Assembly: GCA_019633425.1 (NCBI GenBank)
Contig: WSUB01000121.1
Location: 62,001-126,000 of the forward strand
Direction of reading: 5' to 3'
DNA: 64,000 bases
DNA from: Tulasnella sp. 424
Taxonomy: Eukaryota > Basidiomycota > Agaricomycetes > Cantharellales > Tulasnellaceae
Shown: positions 11,150-21,848 of the stretch, piece after piece
Position numbering within the stretch: position 1 is the stretch's first letter
How the letters are laid out: every line of letters starts with the position of its first letter
Notes under the pieces: model-generated
Database searches by the model: none
Told to the model about the DNA's origin: nothing
What the model saw: the letters and a program-made list of their open reading frames with translations, nothing else
Position numbers and translations under genes: made by a program

Positions 11150-12545
11150 GTAAGAACCGGACGCAACTTGGTGGGAGGTCTGCCAAAGAAGCAGGTTTTC
11201 AACTCGTATCGCCAATTCTTCTCAATCTCTTGAAGCTCCTCGACGAGACTTTTCCCTTGATTCCTGGAATCTGCTTTGTTTCTGGCTAATGGTTGTCGAT
11301 TCCTTAATATGTCTTGCTGGTACCGCATGAATTTAAATCACCGCTACTATATCCCCGATGCGTAAAAATAAAATGAATGTCACTCGACCGAAATCTACTG
11401 AGAAGTGACCTGTGGTGTTGTCGTAAAATAGTCACTTGGCACGAGATCTGAGTCACAAGCAGGCAAAAACCATGTCGCGTCAGGGTACACTGATGCAGGG
11501 GAACTATTACTCCAATGAGGCCCAAGAGGCAGCGGTGATACCGGATATGGGCATTAATTTCACTCAGGCACGGGTCATCGCCGAAGTGAGGTCATTGACC
11601 CGGCCATCGGTGCCTGACGAGGATCCGGGAGTGACCGAAAGATATAAAAGTAACGAACCGGTACTCGCTGCCGCATACCTCGTGGCAATATTGTGTCCTA
11701 TATGTCCGTGTTCGGACGTTCGTGATTGGGCAAGTTCGAATGCTTACTGCTTCCAAACAAAAGCATGACGATGAGGTCACCCGAGAGCCAGACTTGATAT
11801 CATGGAAATGCCCGTATGAAAGCCAGAGCCGATTGTCAGTGGTTCCCGAGACTTGAAGTCTTCGGTCATAGATCGCCTCCTCGCACAGCTTTTCAAGTGA
11901 AGTATTCAACGCAAGGCGTTTGCCGTCGCGCAGTAGCAGATAGATAACATCTCCAGCATGGGACCACGACTTCATCGCAACTTCTTGGTTAGCTCTGAAC
12001 TATGCCTTCGCAGGGAGGTATTCTGCGATTTTTCGACCGAATGAACTGCTTAGAATGACAACTCTCCGGGGGTCATCACCGAGTTTCCATTTCAGAACAA
12101 GATGAACTGCCGCAAAACCCTTTCTCCATCTTTAAATGCTCCCGTGGCGTAGATGCACAAAGGTAAACATTCGATGATCTACGAGCGCGAGCGGTACCCT
12201 ATCATAATGGCTGTAATCTGGGTATTTTTGCAAATGGGGCTGTTGGTCCAGCGCTTGGTGGCGTTAACGTTGAGGGGGCGAGGCTGGGTACGGTGGTTCC
12301 TGGCTTGTCCAAACGTAATCTGCACGATCAATCGCAATCATGCGCGAGGCACACCTTGCACTGCCAGTGCCAAGTCTGGGTCGCACTGATAGCGTCGTTC
12401 TAAGAATAGGCGGACATCACATCTTCATTAAGTCTTACACGGGGCCTATTCTCTCGCCTCACCTGCCTTCCCGTCCTTGTCCAGCAGTGCTATCGCATTT
12501 TTCGAACTGATCCTCTCTGTGTCGCCTTCTTGATACCCTCGCAAA
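11150..12545. other. Intergenic, no gene seen
   Basis: About 1.4 kb between two CFEM copies. Open frames at 11,436-11,768 (plus) and 11,592-11,975 (minus) overlap each other and show no domain, so neither is called. Confidence 0.4.
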
Positions 12546-13321
12546 ATGCGTCTCTCTTACGCCATCCTTTTCGCTACCCAACTTGTCTTCGCCTTTACTG
12601 TGATCAAGCGCGGCAACGCCCTTCCTAGTAAGATTGAGCGCTTTTAAATGTACTCCCCGAGGTCCTAGTCTTACTGACGTGGCTCATTAAACATTGCAGC
12701 CTGCGCAACGACATGCGGAGCCCGTGCTAGCCCCAGCCCTTGCAACATCACCGACACCGCTTGCCTTTGTGTGAATCAGAACTACACTAAGGCAATCAAT
12801 ACTTGCATTACGGGCTCGTGCAACTCGACGGATGCCGGAGCAGCTGCAGCTGCCAATGAGGCGAGCTGCAAGGCAGCTGTCAGTCGTTTCAATTCTATAC
12901 TCACCGAGTCCCCCACTGAATAACCTTCCTTGCAACGCAGGGTATTGATCCCCAGAACCCATTTCCACGTCAGTACATCGACGTTTTTTATGGAGGCTGC
13001 TTCTGGGATCACGGGTGCTGACGAGTCTCTGCGTGCCATTCGCAGCCTGCGGGGTTGTTTGCGTGCAAAACGCACCCCGAGGCACCTGCACCGATCAGAG
13101 CTGCTTATGCAAAAGTTACGACTACGTTAATTCGATTATCTCTTGTTTTGCGGCTGCCTGCATCAGTCCAGACGTCGATCACGCCGAATTGGCCGGCGAG
13201 GCGGTGTGTAGAGCCGCTGTACGTTCGACCTTATTCCATCACGAGACCGCTCCTGACTCACTCACATACTTTGTTGGTCTAGGGCGTGGATATCTCTGCC
13301 ATCATCAATGCTAGTTCCTGA
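12546..13321 (+). CDS. Secreted double-CFEM protein (array copy 6)
   Basis: Exons 12546-12627, 12700-12878, 12941-12968, 13046-13218 and 13283-13321, all GT-AG and in frame. Signal peptide MRLSYAILFATQLVFA, then a linker with a KR pair. CFEM 1 has C-x3-C-x9-C-x6-C-x-C-x11-C-x4-C with an Ala-rich run before the last cysteine and an N-x-T sequon (NIT) between C3 and C4. The linker exon encodes GIDPQNPFP. CFEM 2 (CGVVC...CTDQSCLC...C-x4-C...AVC) ends with GVDISAIINASS. This copy is clearly diverged from the 3644/7221 pair and closer to copy 1 at the window start, so the array holds at least two subfamilies. Likely extracellular; the ligand is unknown. Confidence 0.88.
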
Positions 13322-14093
13322 GTAAGGTGCCGGGCGCGATTTAACTGCGTCTTTGGCTCTGGTCCGCTCATCAACAAGCCGTTTTCCACTCATAGCGCCG
13401 TGAAGCTTCGCCCTGCTATGCTTAAATTCTTCGACTGGGACTATTACGGACTTTGCTAAGATCTAAATGAGCATGCGTTTTTCTCTAAAACCACGGCCAG
13501 TTGGCGTGATCGATGTGTCTTGTTAATCCTGTATCTACTATGTGCGAATACTATGCGGTCGATGGATGCAGGATCCGGAGTAAAAAGGCGTGATGGTTCC
13601 CATGTCAATCGATTTCCAAAATAGGCAGCTGATCAAGCTAAACCAGTGTATGATATCACAAAAGCAGCAAGAAAGGTACAGGTATACGCAAACATGAGCA
13701 AGTTTACAATGGTCTAGAATAAATAAATGATGTTCTCAGACGGCTATGGCTACATTCCATTTCCCAAAAGACGCCTGACAACACGAGAAATACCCAAAAG
13801 AAAAAACCGCCGAGAAGAAAAGACCGACAAGAGAAAAACGACCGACAGGCAAGTCAACAAAAAGCTGGGGGGAGGGTATTGTAGGGGTGCGAGCGACCAG
13901 GCTCGAAAGGTGGGTTACCGAGTCCATCGGTCTAAAATAAAGAGCGTGGGGTGTTTGGTTATAATAATGGGACGTCGGGGGGAGACGGGACTGGGGAAGG
14001 GGGGAGAACTACGGGAAAACGAGCGACAAACACATCCTACAGTCCATTTGGCCTCGAAAAACTCTCACATTTCTCATCCACCTACGACGGGGA
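13322..14093. other. Intergenic between two convergent genes
   Basis: Presumably the 3' regions of the plus-strand CFEM gene and of the minus-strand membrane protein gene. An A/G-rich stretch at 13,780-13,880 is open on both strands but has no domain and is not called. Confidence 0.45.
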
Positions 14094-16666
14094 TCACCTT
14101 CTCTTCTCATTCCTTCCATAATACGCGCCCGTCGAAGGTCCGGCTTGGTACGTCGGCAACGCTCCTTCCGGTTCACCCGCAAACGGGTCCCTATCAACGC
14201 TGTACGTCAACGACGACGACGACGCTCCTGCACCCCGAGAGCCGGCGGGCGGCAAGTTCAAGTGCTCCTGGGACGACGCGTAATGGCTCACGCTTCCATC
14301 GTCGAACCCGTCGTCCAACAGGCGCGTGTGGACCGTCGGCGTGAGGGCAGGCGAAGTGGGGTTCGACGGCGGGAGGTAGTACGGACTCGGGAGGGTATTG
14401 ACCATCGCTGCTTTCGCTTGGGCGTTGTTGTTATCGCCTTGTCGCCTCCTCGCTCCGATGGGAACGACCACAGGAAAGATATGTCCGACTTTCCCTTCGT
14501 GTCCCGTTGGGCCGTAGCCCGTCCCAACGCCCGTGACACCCGGAGTGGCAGTGTGCGGGAGGGTCGTTCCGGGGGTTTGAGTGAATCCTGCGCTCGATTC
14601 CGTTCCAGCTGTCCCTCCTCCTCCAGCTCCTCCCGTTCCTCCAGCTCCTCCGGTACCCGAAGAACCGCCAAGTTCACCACCAGTTGTTCCAGGAGGTGCG
14701 GTCGGTCCGTTTGCGCCCGCTCCTCCACCACCTCCACCACCACCATTGCCTCCTTCAAGTCCGGTATTCCCTCCGTAGCCTCCACCGGTATTCCCGCCAT
14801 GTCCGACGTGGCCAGGACCACCTCCAGGATGTCCAAGCGAGCCGTGACCGCCGACTCCGTTGCTCGGAGGAGCGTGGGCGTTCGGTCCTCCTCCGCCTGC
14901 TCCGTGACCGCCTGCACCATGTCCTGGAGTTGCGTGCGAGTGAGGGTTTCCATGAGCACCGTGATGACCGTGGCCGTGACCGTGAGGCTGCGCTGGATTG
15001 GAGCCGTGCGTTGGGTGAGCGTTCGAAGGTCCTCCATGCGAAGTTGGCGCAGCGTTATGATGAACTTGGGTCATGTGTGGACCGGACCCATCGGGAGGTG
15101 CGCTGTTGCCGCTAGTACCCTTCCCGCCTTTCCCGCCCGGGCCCCCATTGCTCGTCGAACCATAGCCTCCAGCTCCAGCACCGGAGATCCAAGGTTGGTA
15201 AAGGTTATTAACGAGACTGTCCCCAGCTTCCGCGTCGCCTCCGTGGGTGGGGACTTTGCTCTTGTGTTTGGGACCGTCCTTGTTACTCCATTCCTTGATG
15301 TATTTAAGGGCGAAGAAACCGAGGAAAGCAAGGAAGAACAGTCCACCGATGGTTCCTCCAACGATGCCTCCCACATCGTGCTTGTGCGTGGTGTCACCGG
15401 GCTGTTCGCTGGAACTGGACACGCCCGTTGCGGTGCTGTCGGGTGGGAAGTCGTTGGTCGAAGTCGAAGGGGAGACTGGGAGGATGATCGGAGTGACGGA
15501 GATGCTGGATGAGGGAAGGAAGAGCGGGGTGGATGCGGCGATAGAGGCGGACTTGACTTCAGAGGAAAGCGTAAAATGATGGTCCAGGGGGATTATTGTG
15601 CCGGAGGTTGCCGTTTCTAAGAATGGAAGATAGTGTCAGCGTCCTGGAGCGTGAGATAGTATCGAAGGACTGACCCGTGTTTGAAGGTGAGATGATGAAC
15701 GGAGCGACAGATGCAGACGAGGACGCAGAGGTGACCCGAGCAATTGTATCGAGAGGTGACGAAGATGAAACCTCTGACGTCGAAATCACGGGCGACTTAA
15801 CAGGCGGCGAGGTGGCCGGCACGGTTGAACTGGGCGTGGACGCAATCGAAGTGGGCGAAGGGATTGTGGTCGATGACGAGGGAGTGCTGCTGGTGGAGCT
15901 CGAGGTGGGCGTCGAAATGGGCGAAGATGTAGTCAACGGGATGGTTGATGTCGGGGAGGAAGTGGTCGAGGACGAAGTGATAGAAGTACTGGTCGTCGAG
16001 GGGACCGAGGATGTAGGAGAGGAAGTGCTGGTAGAGCTTGAAATGGAGCTCGAGGTAGAGGACGAAGTAGAGCTTGAGGTGGAAGACGAGGTAGAGCTCG
16101 AGGTAGAAGACGAGGTAGAGCTCGAGGTAGAAGAAGAGGTAGAGCTCGAAGTAGAAGAAGAGGTAGAGCTCGAGGTGGAAGAGGAAGTAGAGGTTGAAGT
16201 GATTGTGGACGACGTTGTCGAAGTCGTAGTCGATGAAGTCGACGATGTGGTAGGGGGACACGACGAGCTAAAGAGCGTCTGGATTGGGACAGGAGGTAAC
16301 GTGGTAGTCACATTATACGTGCCAGGGTGGACTATAGTGTAAGTGACGGGTGGAACTGAGGAGAACACACGGACGTCAGACAATACGCGCGACGCGGCAA
16401 GGACACGCCGGAAGAGACGGACCGTATGTAGTCGAGGTAACGGGATATGTACTCCACCATCCACCGGCACAATCCGCGCTTTGGCGTTTGGCGATCTGGT
16501 GGTGGTCTCTGCGACCGATGATGATGGGAACGCAGGTTGAAGTGTAGCTGGTCAATGTCTCCGTAAAACCATCTGCAGTCCTGAACTGCGTGACGTTTCC
16601 TGTGGCTATCGAGGTGACCACAGGGGTCGAGAACACCGTTTGCGTCGGGACCTGGGCGCACGACAT
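14094..16666 (-). CDS. Single-pass mucin-like membrane protein with Gly/His-rich tail (paralogue 1)
   Basis: Three exons read on the minus strand: 16666-16423, 16355-15675 and 15616-14094, all phase-consistent. The N-terminus (MSCAQVPTQTVFSTPV...) has several cysteines but no classical signal peptide. Next comes PVPIQTLF and a cysteine, then a long Ser/Thr tract with SSSTSSST repeats that would be heavily O-mannosylated if outside the cell. One membrane segment follows (HDVGGIVGGTIGG...ALKYIKEW), with a basic flank that places the C-terminus in the cytosol. The tail is rich in Gly, His and Pro and ends with the blocks PVVVPIGARRR, VNTLPSPYY, RDPF and ALPTYQAGP. The same blocks occur in the gene at 32289. 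Layout resembles fungal wall-stress or mucin sensors, but I recognise no named family. Confidence 0.82.
15990..16200. repeat. Degenerate 12/24-bp minisatellite coding for Ser/Thr
   Basis: Tandem units like GAGCTCGAGGTAGAAGACG encode SSSTS repeats on the minus strand inside the membrane protein gene. The tract is also open in other frames, where it reads as acidic Glu/Val repeats on the plus strand; that is a by-product of the repeat. Length is likely to vary between strains. Confidence 0.75.
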
Positions 16667-17366
16667 GACGATCGTGGCCGTCTAAGTAGGAAAAAGAGTG
16701 AAAAAAGGAGAGAAGAAAGAGAAAAGAGAGTGGGTGGGTGGTCGGTTGAGATTGCAAGGGTAAGAATGCGCGTGAGTTTTGCTCGAGCTGTGGGTATATA
16801 AAGTGGACGCACCGCCCTGGGCCAAGACAATATTTGCGGGCGCTTATTTTTAGCACGTCACGTCACACCCCGACCATTGATGTGACGGCATCTCTCTCTG
16901 CCACGTCAAGACTTGCACACTCGGCAGCACTCCTACCCCGCCATCCTTGGCATAACGACCGCATGCAACATATGTACAAGTGGACGTCACATTTGAGACT
17001 CATCGTGAGGGATCGGTCAGGGGTATGGTCGGAGATGTCACGGGTCGCAAGCACCTATTTTCGATCACTCCGGTCCCGTAAGGTGCATTTCACCGGAACT
17101 GCGGAGATATATGGACTGTCATATATATAGTACCCATGTTCGGCAGGTTTCACCTGGGGCGCAACGGGTTGCTCATGCCAAGCACACGGCAAAGGGAGAC
17201 GTAAATAACAGCGTATTTATAGCACCAATCCAATCCTGGCACAACGCCCACTGTGAACCGGCCAACGAGAAAGAAGCCCGCAATCTCTTGGCCCAATACG
17301 TCGACCCGTCGCTATCCAGTTTCAACCACAATCGACCAACTCAAAAAAAAAAAGCCAAAAAGCCAA
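16667..17366. other. Promoter region of paralogue 1 and 3' flank of the TBCC gene
   Basis: No gene seen. TATATA-type sequence at 16,796-16,803, about 130 bp before the minus-strand start at 16,666, may be its TATA box. A pyrimidine-rich tract (minus strand) follows it. AT-rich TATATATA-type sequence also occurs at 17,108-17,130. Confidence 0.45.
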
Positions 17367-18791
17367 TCACTTGCCCGACAAATCGATCGCGTCTTCCGAT
17401 TCCGGACTCATCCCACCTCCATCCTCCTGGCCCTCCTCGGGATAGGGAAGGAGCTCCCCGTCTTTCGGCCAGTCGCGGGGGTCCATATTGCACAACTGGA
17501 TGTAATGGTTCACGGCCCTTGACCCATCGGGGAGTTTCATCCAATTTTTCGACGGCCCGGCGCCAACCGACGAAAAGTCTTGAACTTCATCTGCCTTGCT
17601 CTAAGAAACCCCCAAAAGAAAGCTTTTCAGGAAAAAAAGGTTGCTCAAAAGACGGAAAGGGTGCGATACTCCCTTACCTTCCAGGGGAACGTATAAGGCA
17701 AATTGCTAGGGTAATCTCCAAAGCCGATCTGCTTGGACTTTTCGATCGCTGGGGCAGTCTTGATGGCAGAGTACACCAATGTGCGTTCACAATTTTCCAT
17801 CCGAAGCTAAATAAACAGGAGCCAGTAAGCGAAACTCGAAAAAAAAGGGTTTTCTTTTTCGAAAAACGCCAAGCAAGCCGCTATTTACCTGATGACACCC
17901 AACGACCATCAACCCAGACGTCATCTTCTCCAACCTCACACTACCCGGAATATAACCCGCCAAAATAACGCAGGTGTGCAAATCACGCGCGTAAAGCGCG
18001 GTAACCACGATCTCTTTGCCCTTTGGGTCCGCGCCGGGCAACAGGTTGATGATGCAGTTCCGCAACGAGACGAGCGTCACTTCGGCTTTGATCGTTTTCT
18101 TGTCCACCTCGTTGGATCCGAAGAAGCTCGACGCTGTGATCTTCCCGCCTTGAATGTTGCCGAACTGTCGGCCGTGCTGCATCGCGTGAACCCAGGGTTC
18201 GGTGTCTGGTGGTGGGTGTATCCTCTTCTCCTTTTCGGGTTCAGACGAGGGGGGTGCCGGGGTGGCCGAAGTGGATGTTGAGGCGGATGCGGTTGTAGGA
18301 GTCGAAGCTGCAGTCGGAACCTTTTTCTTGAAAGAGAACTTGCCTCTGGACGGAGCTCGGGATCGTAGCGCTTCAAGTCCAGCTTCGAGTGTGTCCATTT
18401 GCTATTTTTTGAAAAACCCCGCTTTTCGTTCAGTCAAACCAAAGCTCATGATGACCGAAGAGAGAGGTCTCACCTCGTTGAACAACTTCTGATCGTATGC
18501 GGGGAGGAACTCCGTCGCTCGTTCGAGGGTGAAAGACGCCGCCAGGGCGGTTATCCGAGCCGAAATGGGTTGCATGTCGAGAACCGAGACGGACGTTGTG
18601 TTCTTGAGCTTGTCGATCTGACTTTGGATAGCTTTGAAATGGGGGGCAAGAAAAATGATTTAAACGTCAGTTCCCCTACGATAAGTTTGACTCAAGAGAG
18701 AGAGACAAAAGCCCTCCTAGCGGATTTTCTCACCATCCCGCTCGGCCTGAAACTTGGCGAGGAATTCAGCTGATTGCGTAGAGTTGTTCAT
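17367..18791 (-). CDS. Tubulin-folding cofactor C (TBCC domain protein)
   Basis: Five minus-strand exons, starting with MNNSTQSAEFLAKFQAERDG at 18,791 and ending at TGA 17,367-17,369. The N-terminal part (IQSQIDKLKNTT...FTLERATEFLPAYD) is helical, as in the spectrin-like bundle of cofactor C. A basic Ser/Pro linker follows. The C-terminal beta-helix domain has the TBCC hallmarks: KAEVTLVSLRNC, NLLPG, ALYARDLHTCVIL, GYIPGSVRLE, MVVGCHQ, then LRMENC. The Gln-x-Arg of HQLR carries the arginine finger that cofactor C uses to stimulate GTP hydrolysis by beta-tubulin. The usual following His is Glu here. The intron after HQ splits that motif. Family role: last step of alpha/beta-tubulin assembly with cofactors D and E, in the cytosol. 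The end (WMKLPDG...DAIDLSGK) is acidic. Confidence 0.88.
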
Positions 18792-19172
18792 CGTATCGGT
18801 AGTGTGAGGGTATATGGGAAGAGTGTAGGAACGGAGTCGAGGTTCTTAAATAAGGTAATGGAAGACAAAGAAAACACCGTGGCGGATTACTTCGGAGAAA
18901 ACCACTCGAAAGCGCCGCGCCTCATGCCGCCACGTGCGAATGACGAGGCTGGAAAGTGACCACGAACGAACAATGTTTCATTGAAAGACGAGTGTCATAC
19001 TGAAACGGCTAGAAGACAATGGGGGACCGCGGGCTGGATCTAGAGAATGAGACTCCTAGCTGGGTGAGGGGAAACGTCAAGGTCGTTCGTTCGGAAGAAA
19101 GAAACAGGAACCGGCAGACTCACCCCCATCAAAGCATCAAAAGTAGACGGGCTTGAGTCCCCTTTGGGATCT
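18792..19172. other. Intergenic between OST4 and the TBCC gene
   Basis: About 380 bp serving as 3' flank of OST4 and promoter of the TBCC gene, both on the minus strand. No further gene is seen. Confidence 0.5.
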
Positions 19173-19295
19173 CTACGAGGACGGTCGGGAGATGTATTTG
19201 GCGTTTGCGGCCAAAATGTGATACGAGACGACCATGAACATGGAGGCCACGCCGAGTGCGTTGACGACGGTGTAAAGAGTTGTTGGTGCGATCAT
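19173..19295 (-). CDS. OST4: Oligosaccharyltransferase mini-subunit OST4
   Basis: A 40-residue, single-exon protein that starts MIAPTTLYTVVN and ends SRPSS. One hydrophobic helix (ALGVASMFMVVSYHILA) spans the membrane. The pattern MI-x-L-x-N-x-LGV-x-VV-x-YH-x-A-x-N-x-K matches the very small OST4 subunits of yeast and animals (36-37 residues). OST4 stabilises the contact of the catalytic STT3 subunit with OST3/OST6 in the ER oligosaccharyltransferase that N-glycosylates proteins. The start is fixed because the MI opening is conserved in the family. Easily missed by automatic annotation because of its length. Confidence 0.85.
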   Translation of the reverse strand: MIAPTTLYTVVNALGVASMFMVVSYHILAANAKYISRPSS

Positions 19296-21848
19296 TTTTT
19301 TTGAGAGGGCTGAGTTTACAAAAAGGTAGTTCAGCCCGTTGATATGATGTCGTCGCTGTTGAGTGGGCTTACTGATTTTTTTGATGGTTAGTGAATGAAG
19401 GAGTGGCTGCGGTTCGAAGTTTGGAACGTGTCACTTCTAGGTGATGAGAACGAGAATCACCGAGTTCGCCGTCAGCCAATCCCCGCACCACCCAACAACT
19501 CGCGAACCAGCATCCCTAATTCCTGCTGTTATCAGTCAAAGATCGCTGACAATGATCCGACTGCATGATTCCGAAGACTACCTCGGGGATGGTCAGGCTC
19601 TTGAGTAACAAAGCCGGCCAACCCTGAGGCACAATATTAACTTCATTTTGGTTGTTCTGATTCTGAGATTCCCGCTCGGGACAATCTGTTACTTACAATG
19701 GATGTTAGTGAGCGCTCCCCCTGTCGGGAAGATCAGGGCTCGATGTATATATACAAAGGTCCTCTCTTCACCGGAAATTACCTGGGACCGCCGTCCTCAG
19801 GTAATATTGTCCTGCAGTGCCTGAAATAGGCCTGTCGCGAAGCCGCGTTCGGCAACGCCCAAGCTCTCCGGGAGGCCGTTGGGATTTTCGCTGGGACCTT
19901 GTCAAGAATGCGACGAACGTTTTATGCAGACATGGACTTCAGTCGAGAGGATTGCGGCAAAGCCCGTCAGACAGTGCGCTAGAAGCGGGTCGATGCATTT
20001 GATCCCGTGCAGGGACCGGCGGGAGGCGGCATGATTTACAACAACAACGGAAGCAAACACTTTCCCCAGCCACACCGACAGTCCCTTTCAGCAACATTTT
20101 GGGTAATAAGTCGGGGGAGGCCTACGTCATTTAGTACATCTTATTTACCGAGCAGGGAAAGAAAAGTCCCTCTTCATTTCTCGATTTTCAAATATTAGGT
20201 AAGCCTTCCATCTTAAGGACTTCTTCTTGACTAGCATCAGGCTTCGCGGCTGGCCCGAAATGGACCACTTCTGAGTCGTCGTTTTTGTCTCAAACCATAT
20301 TGAGTTCCCCGTGATGAGAAGCAATTGAATGGGGTTGTCTCTACGCGCGGATAAGCGCTACTACTTTTATCACAACCTGACCTAAGCCTGCGTGGCGTAA
20401 GCGCAGGATTTTGTCGGGACCCCTTACTTTGAGACTCTGCCGGGATTTGCCTTCCCTTACTTAACCCTGCCCGGAGGTCTTCCGGACGTCCGAATCATCC
20501 ATGGTGCTGGGTGCGACCCCAGATTGCAAACGTCGCTGGAAGCAGACACCGAGTTGCGTAGGATCCGATGTTATGACGCGCAAGAGCTCGGGATCCCCCT
20601 GTGCGACGTCCCACCTACCGAATACGGGAGCGATCTGTGAGATAGAGGTGCCGGGAAACTGTGCCGTGAAGAACTTAAAGTCAGTCGCCTGCCAGCTATT
20701 GGGTCCAAAGAACGAAAGCCGAACGGATTACTGCGCTCCCGATCGCAAATTGGGGGCCGGTCCACCGTGTGGACTGATAACAATGATAGTTGGAGCGAAG
20801 CATGGTCAACTTTGGCTTGCTCTGGCAGCTCCCTCGAACGCGTTCATCACATGCTGCAACCACGTGAATCCCTCAAGCTTGGCAGAGGAGAGAGATTGTA
20901 GCATGTTACAGTTGCTTTATAATTCCAAGAAACCCCCTACGTCACCACCCAACATTAGTTTCGATCGACGTGTAGAGTGTAAACACGATTTGGAGCGGAG
21001 TTGCGGGGCTTGCAATCGTGAAGCTTGTTTTCGAGGTTTGACACCTCAGTTGATGGCCGTGGGACGACTTGGACCACCTGGGATATCAATATTTCCTTCA
21101 AAGCACTTCATTATTCTGAGAAGGTTGTTGGGATGTTTATGCCGCCGACCTAGTCCAGCGCCAGACCGTACTGGGGAGTGGTTTGAATTCAGGGTCCTAA
21201 GTGAGACCGCTCCCAGTCGTTACCACCTGGGATATCAATATTGCCTTCAAAGCATTGCATCGGCGCGCGTATTTTGTGAAGGTTGTTGGGGTATCGATGC
21301 GCCCGCCGACCTAAGCCCACCGCGGGCGAGCAGGAGCACTACGGATATCCGGCTGAGAAGATTGTGGCAAGTCACGGGGACTGCCGAGGCAGTTGAGCCC
21401 TCTTGTGGCGAGACCCCGTCTCCCGTCTCCCACGATTGTTTCCCTTTTCGGCTTAGTAACCCCTAACCCCCTGCAGTACACCAAGCATTGTCCTCTCCAC
21501 AGCTTTTCCACTTCCATAACGCAGAAAAGTGGCAAACTGACACCACCCTTTCCTCAACCCCGGCTTTTTTGGGTATGAGAAGCAATTTTCGGTGCAAAAC
21601 CGAGACCCTTAACCACTCAATCAACGCCACCCCTAACGCCGCCGAATATGGTATTCCAACCCAAGCCCCGTTTAATAGTGCGTACACGTGGTTGCAATGT
21701 TCGGCAAGAAGTTCTCATGCTTTTAAAGCAAAAGGGACAGCAGCGGTGCAACTTGTTCCTAGGGTTACTCACCCGTACACTCGGGCCATGTTCATATATA
21801 TACAAACCTCGTCATACGTACTCCTAAAGCCGCAAAGTCCTCTAGCAG
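19296..21848. other. Intergenic region with an internal direct repeat
   Basis: About 2.5 kb with no gene I can support. A long open frame at 20,501-21,466 lacks any domain and runs across a direct repeat. The repeat is about 85 bp: 21,071-21,152 recurs at 21,221-21,308 (ACCACCTGGGATATCAATAT, then CTTCAAAGCA, AAGGTTGTTGGG and CCGACCTA). A TATATATA stretch at 21,796-21,803 lies about 50 bp before the P450 start. Confidence 0.45.

Noticed and set aside
13727..14344. Open frame of about 200 codons in the A/G-rich 3' flank
   Set aside because: Lys/Arg-rich low complexity, overlaps the end of the minus-strand membrane protein gene, no domain.
14145..15512. Open frame of about 455 codons opposite the Gly/His-rich membrane protein gene
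   Set aside because: It is the antisense of GC-rich Gly/His codons and gives an Arg/Ser-rich sequence without a domain.
20501..21466. Open frame of about 320 codons on the plus strand
   Set aside because: No domain or biased composition, it crosses a direct repeat, and no splice signals or promoter support it.
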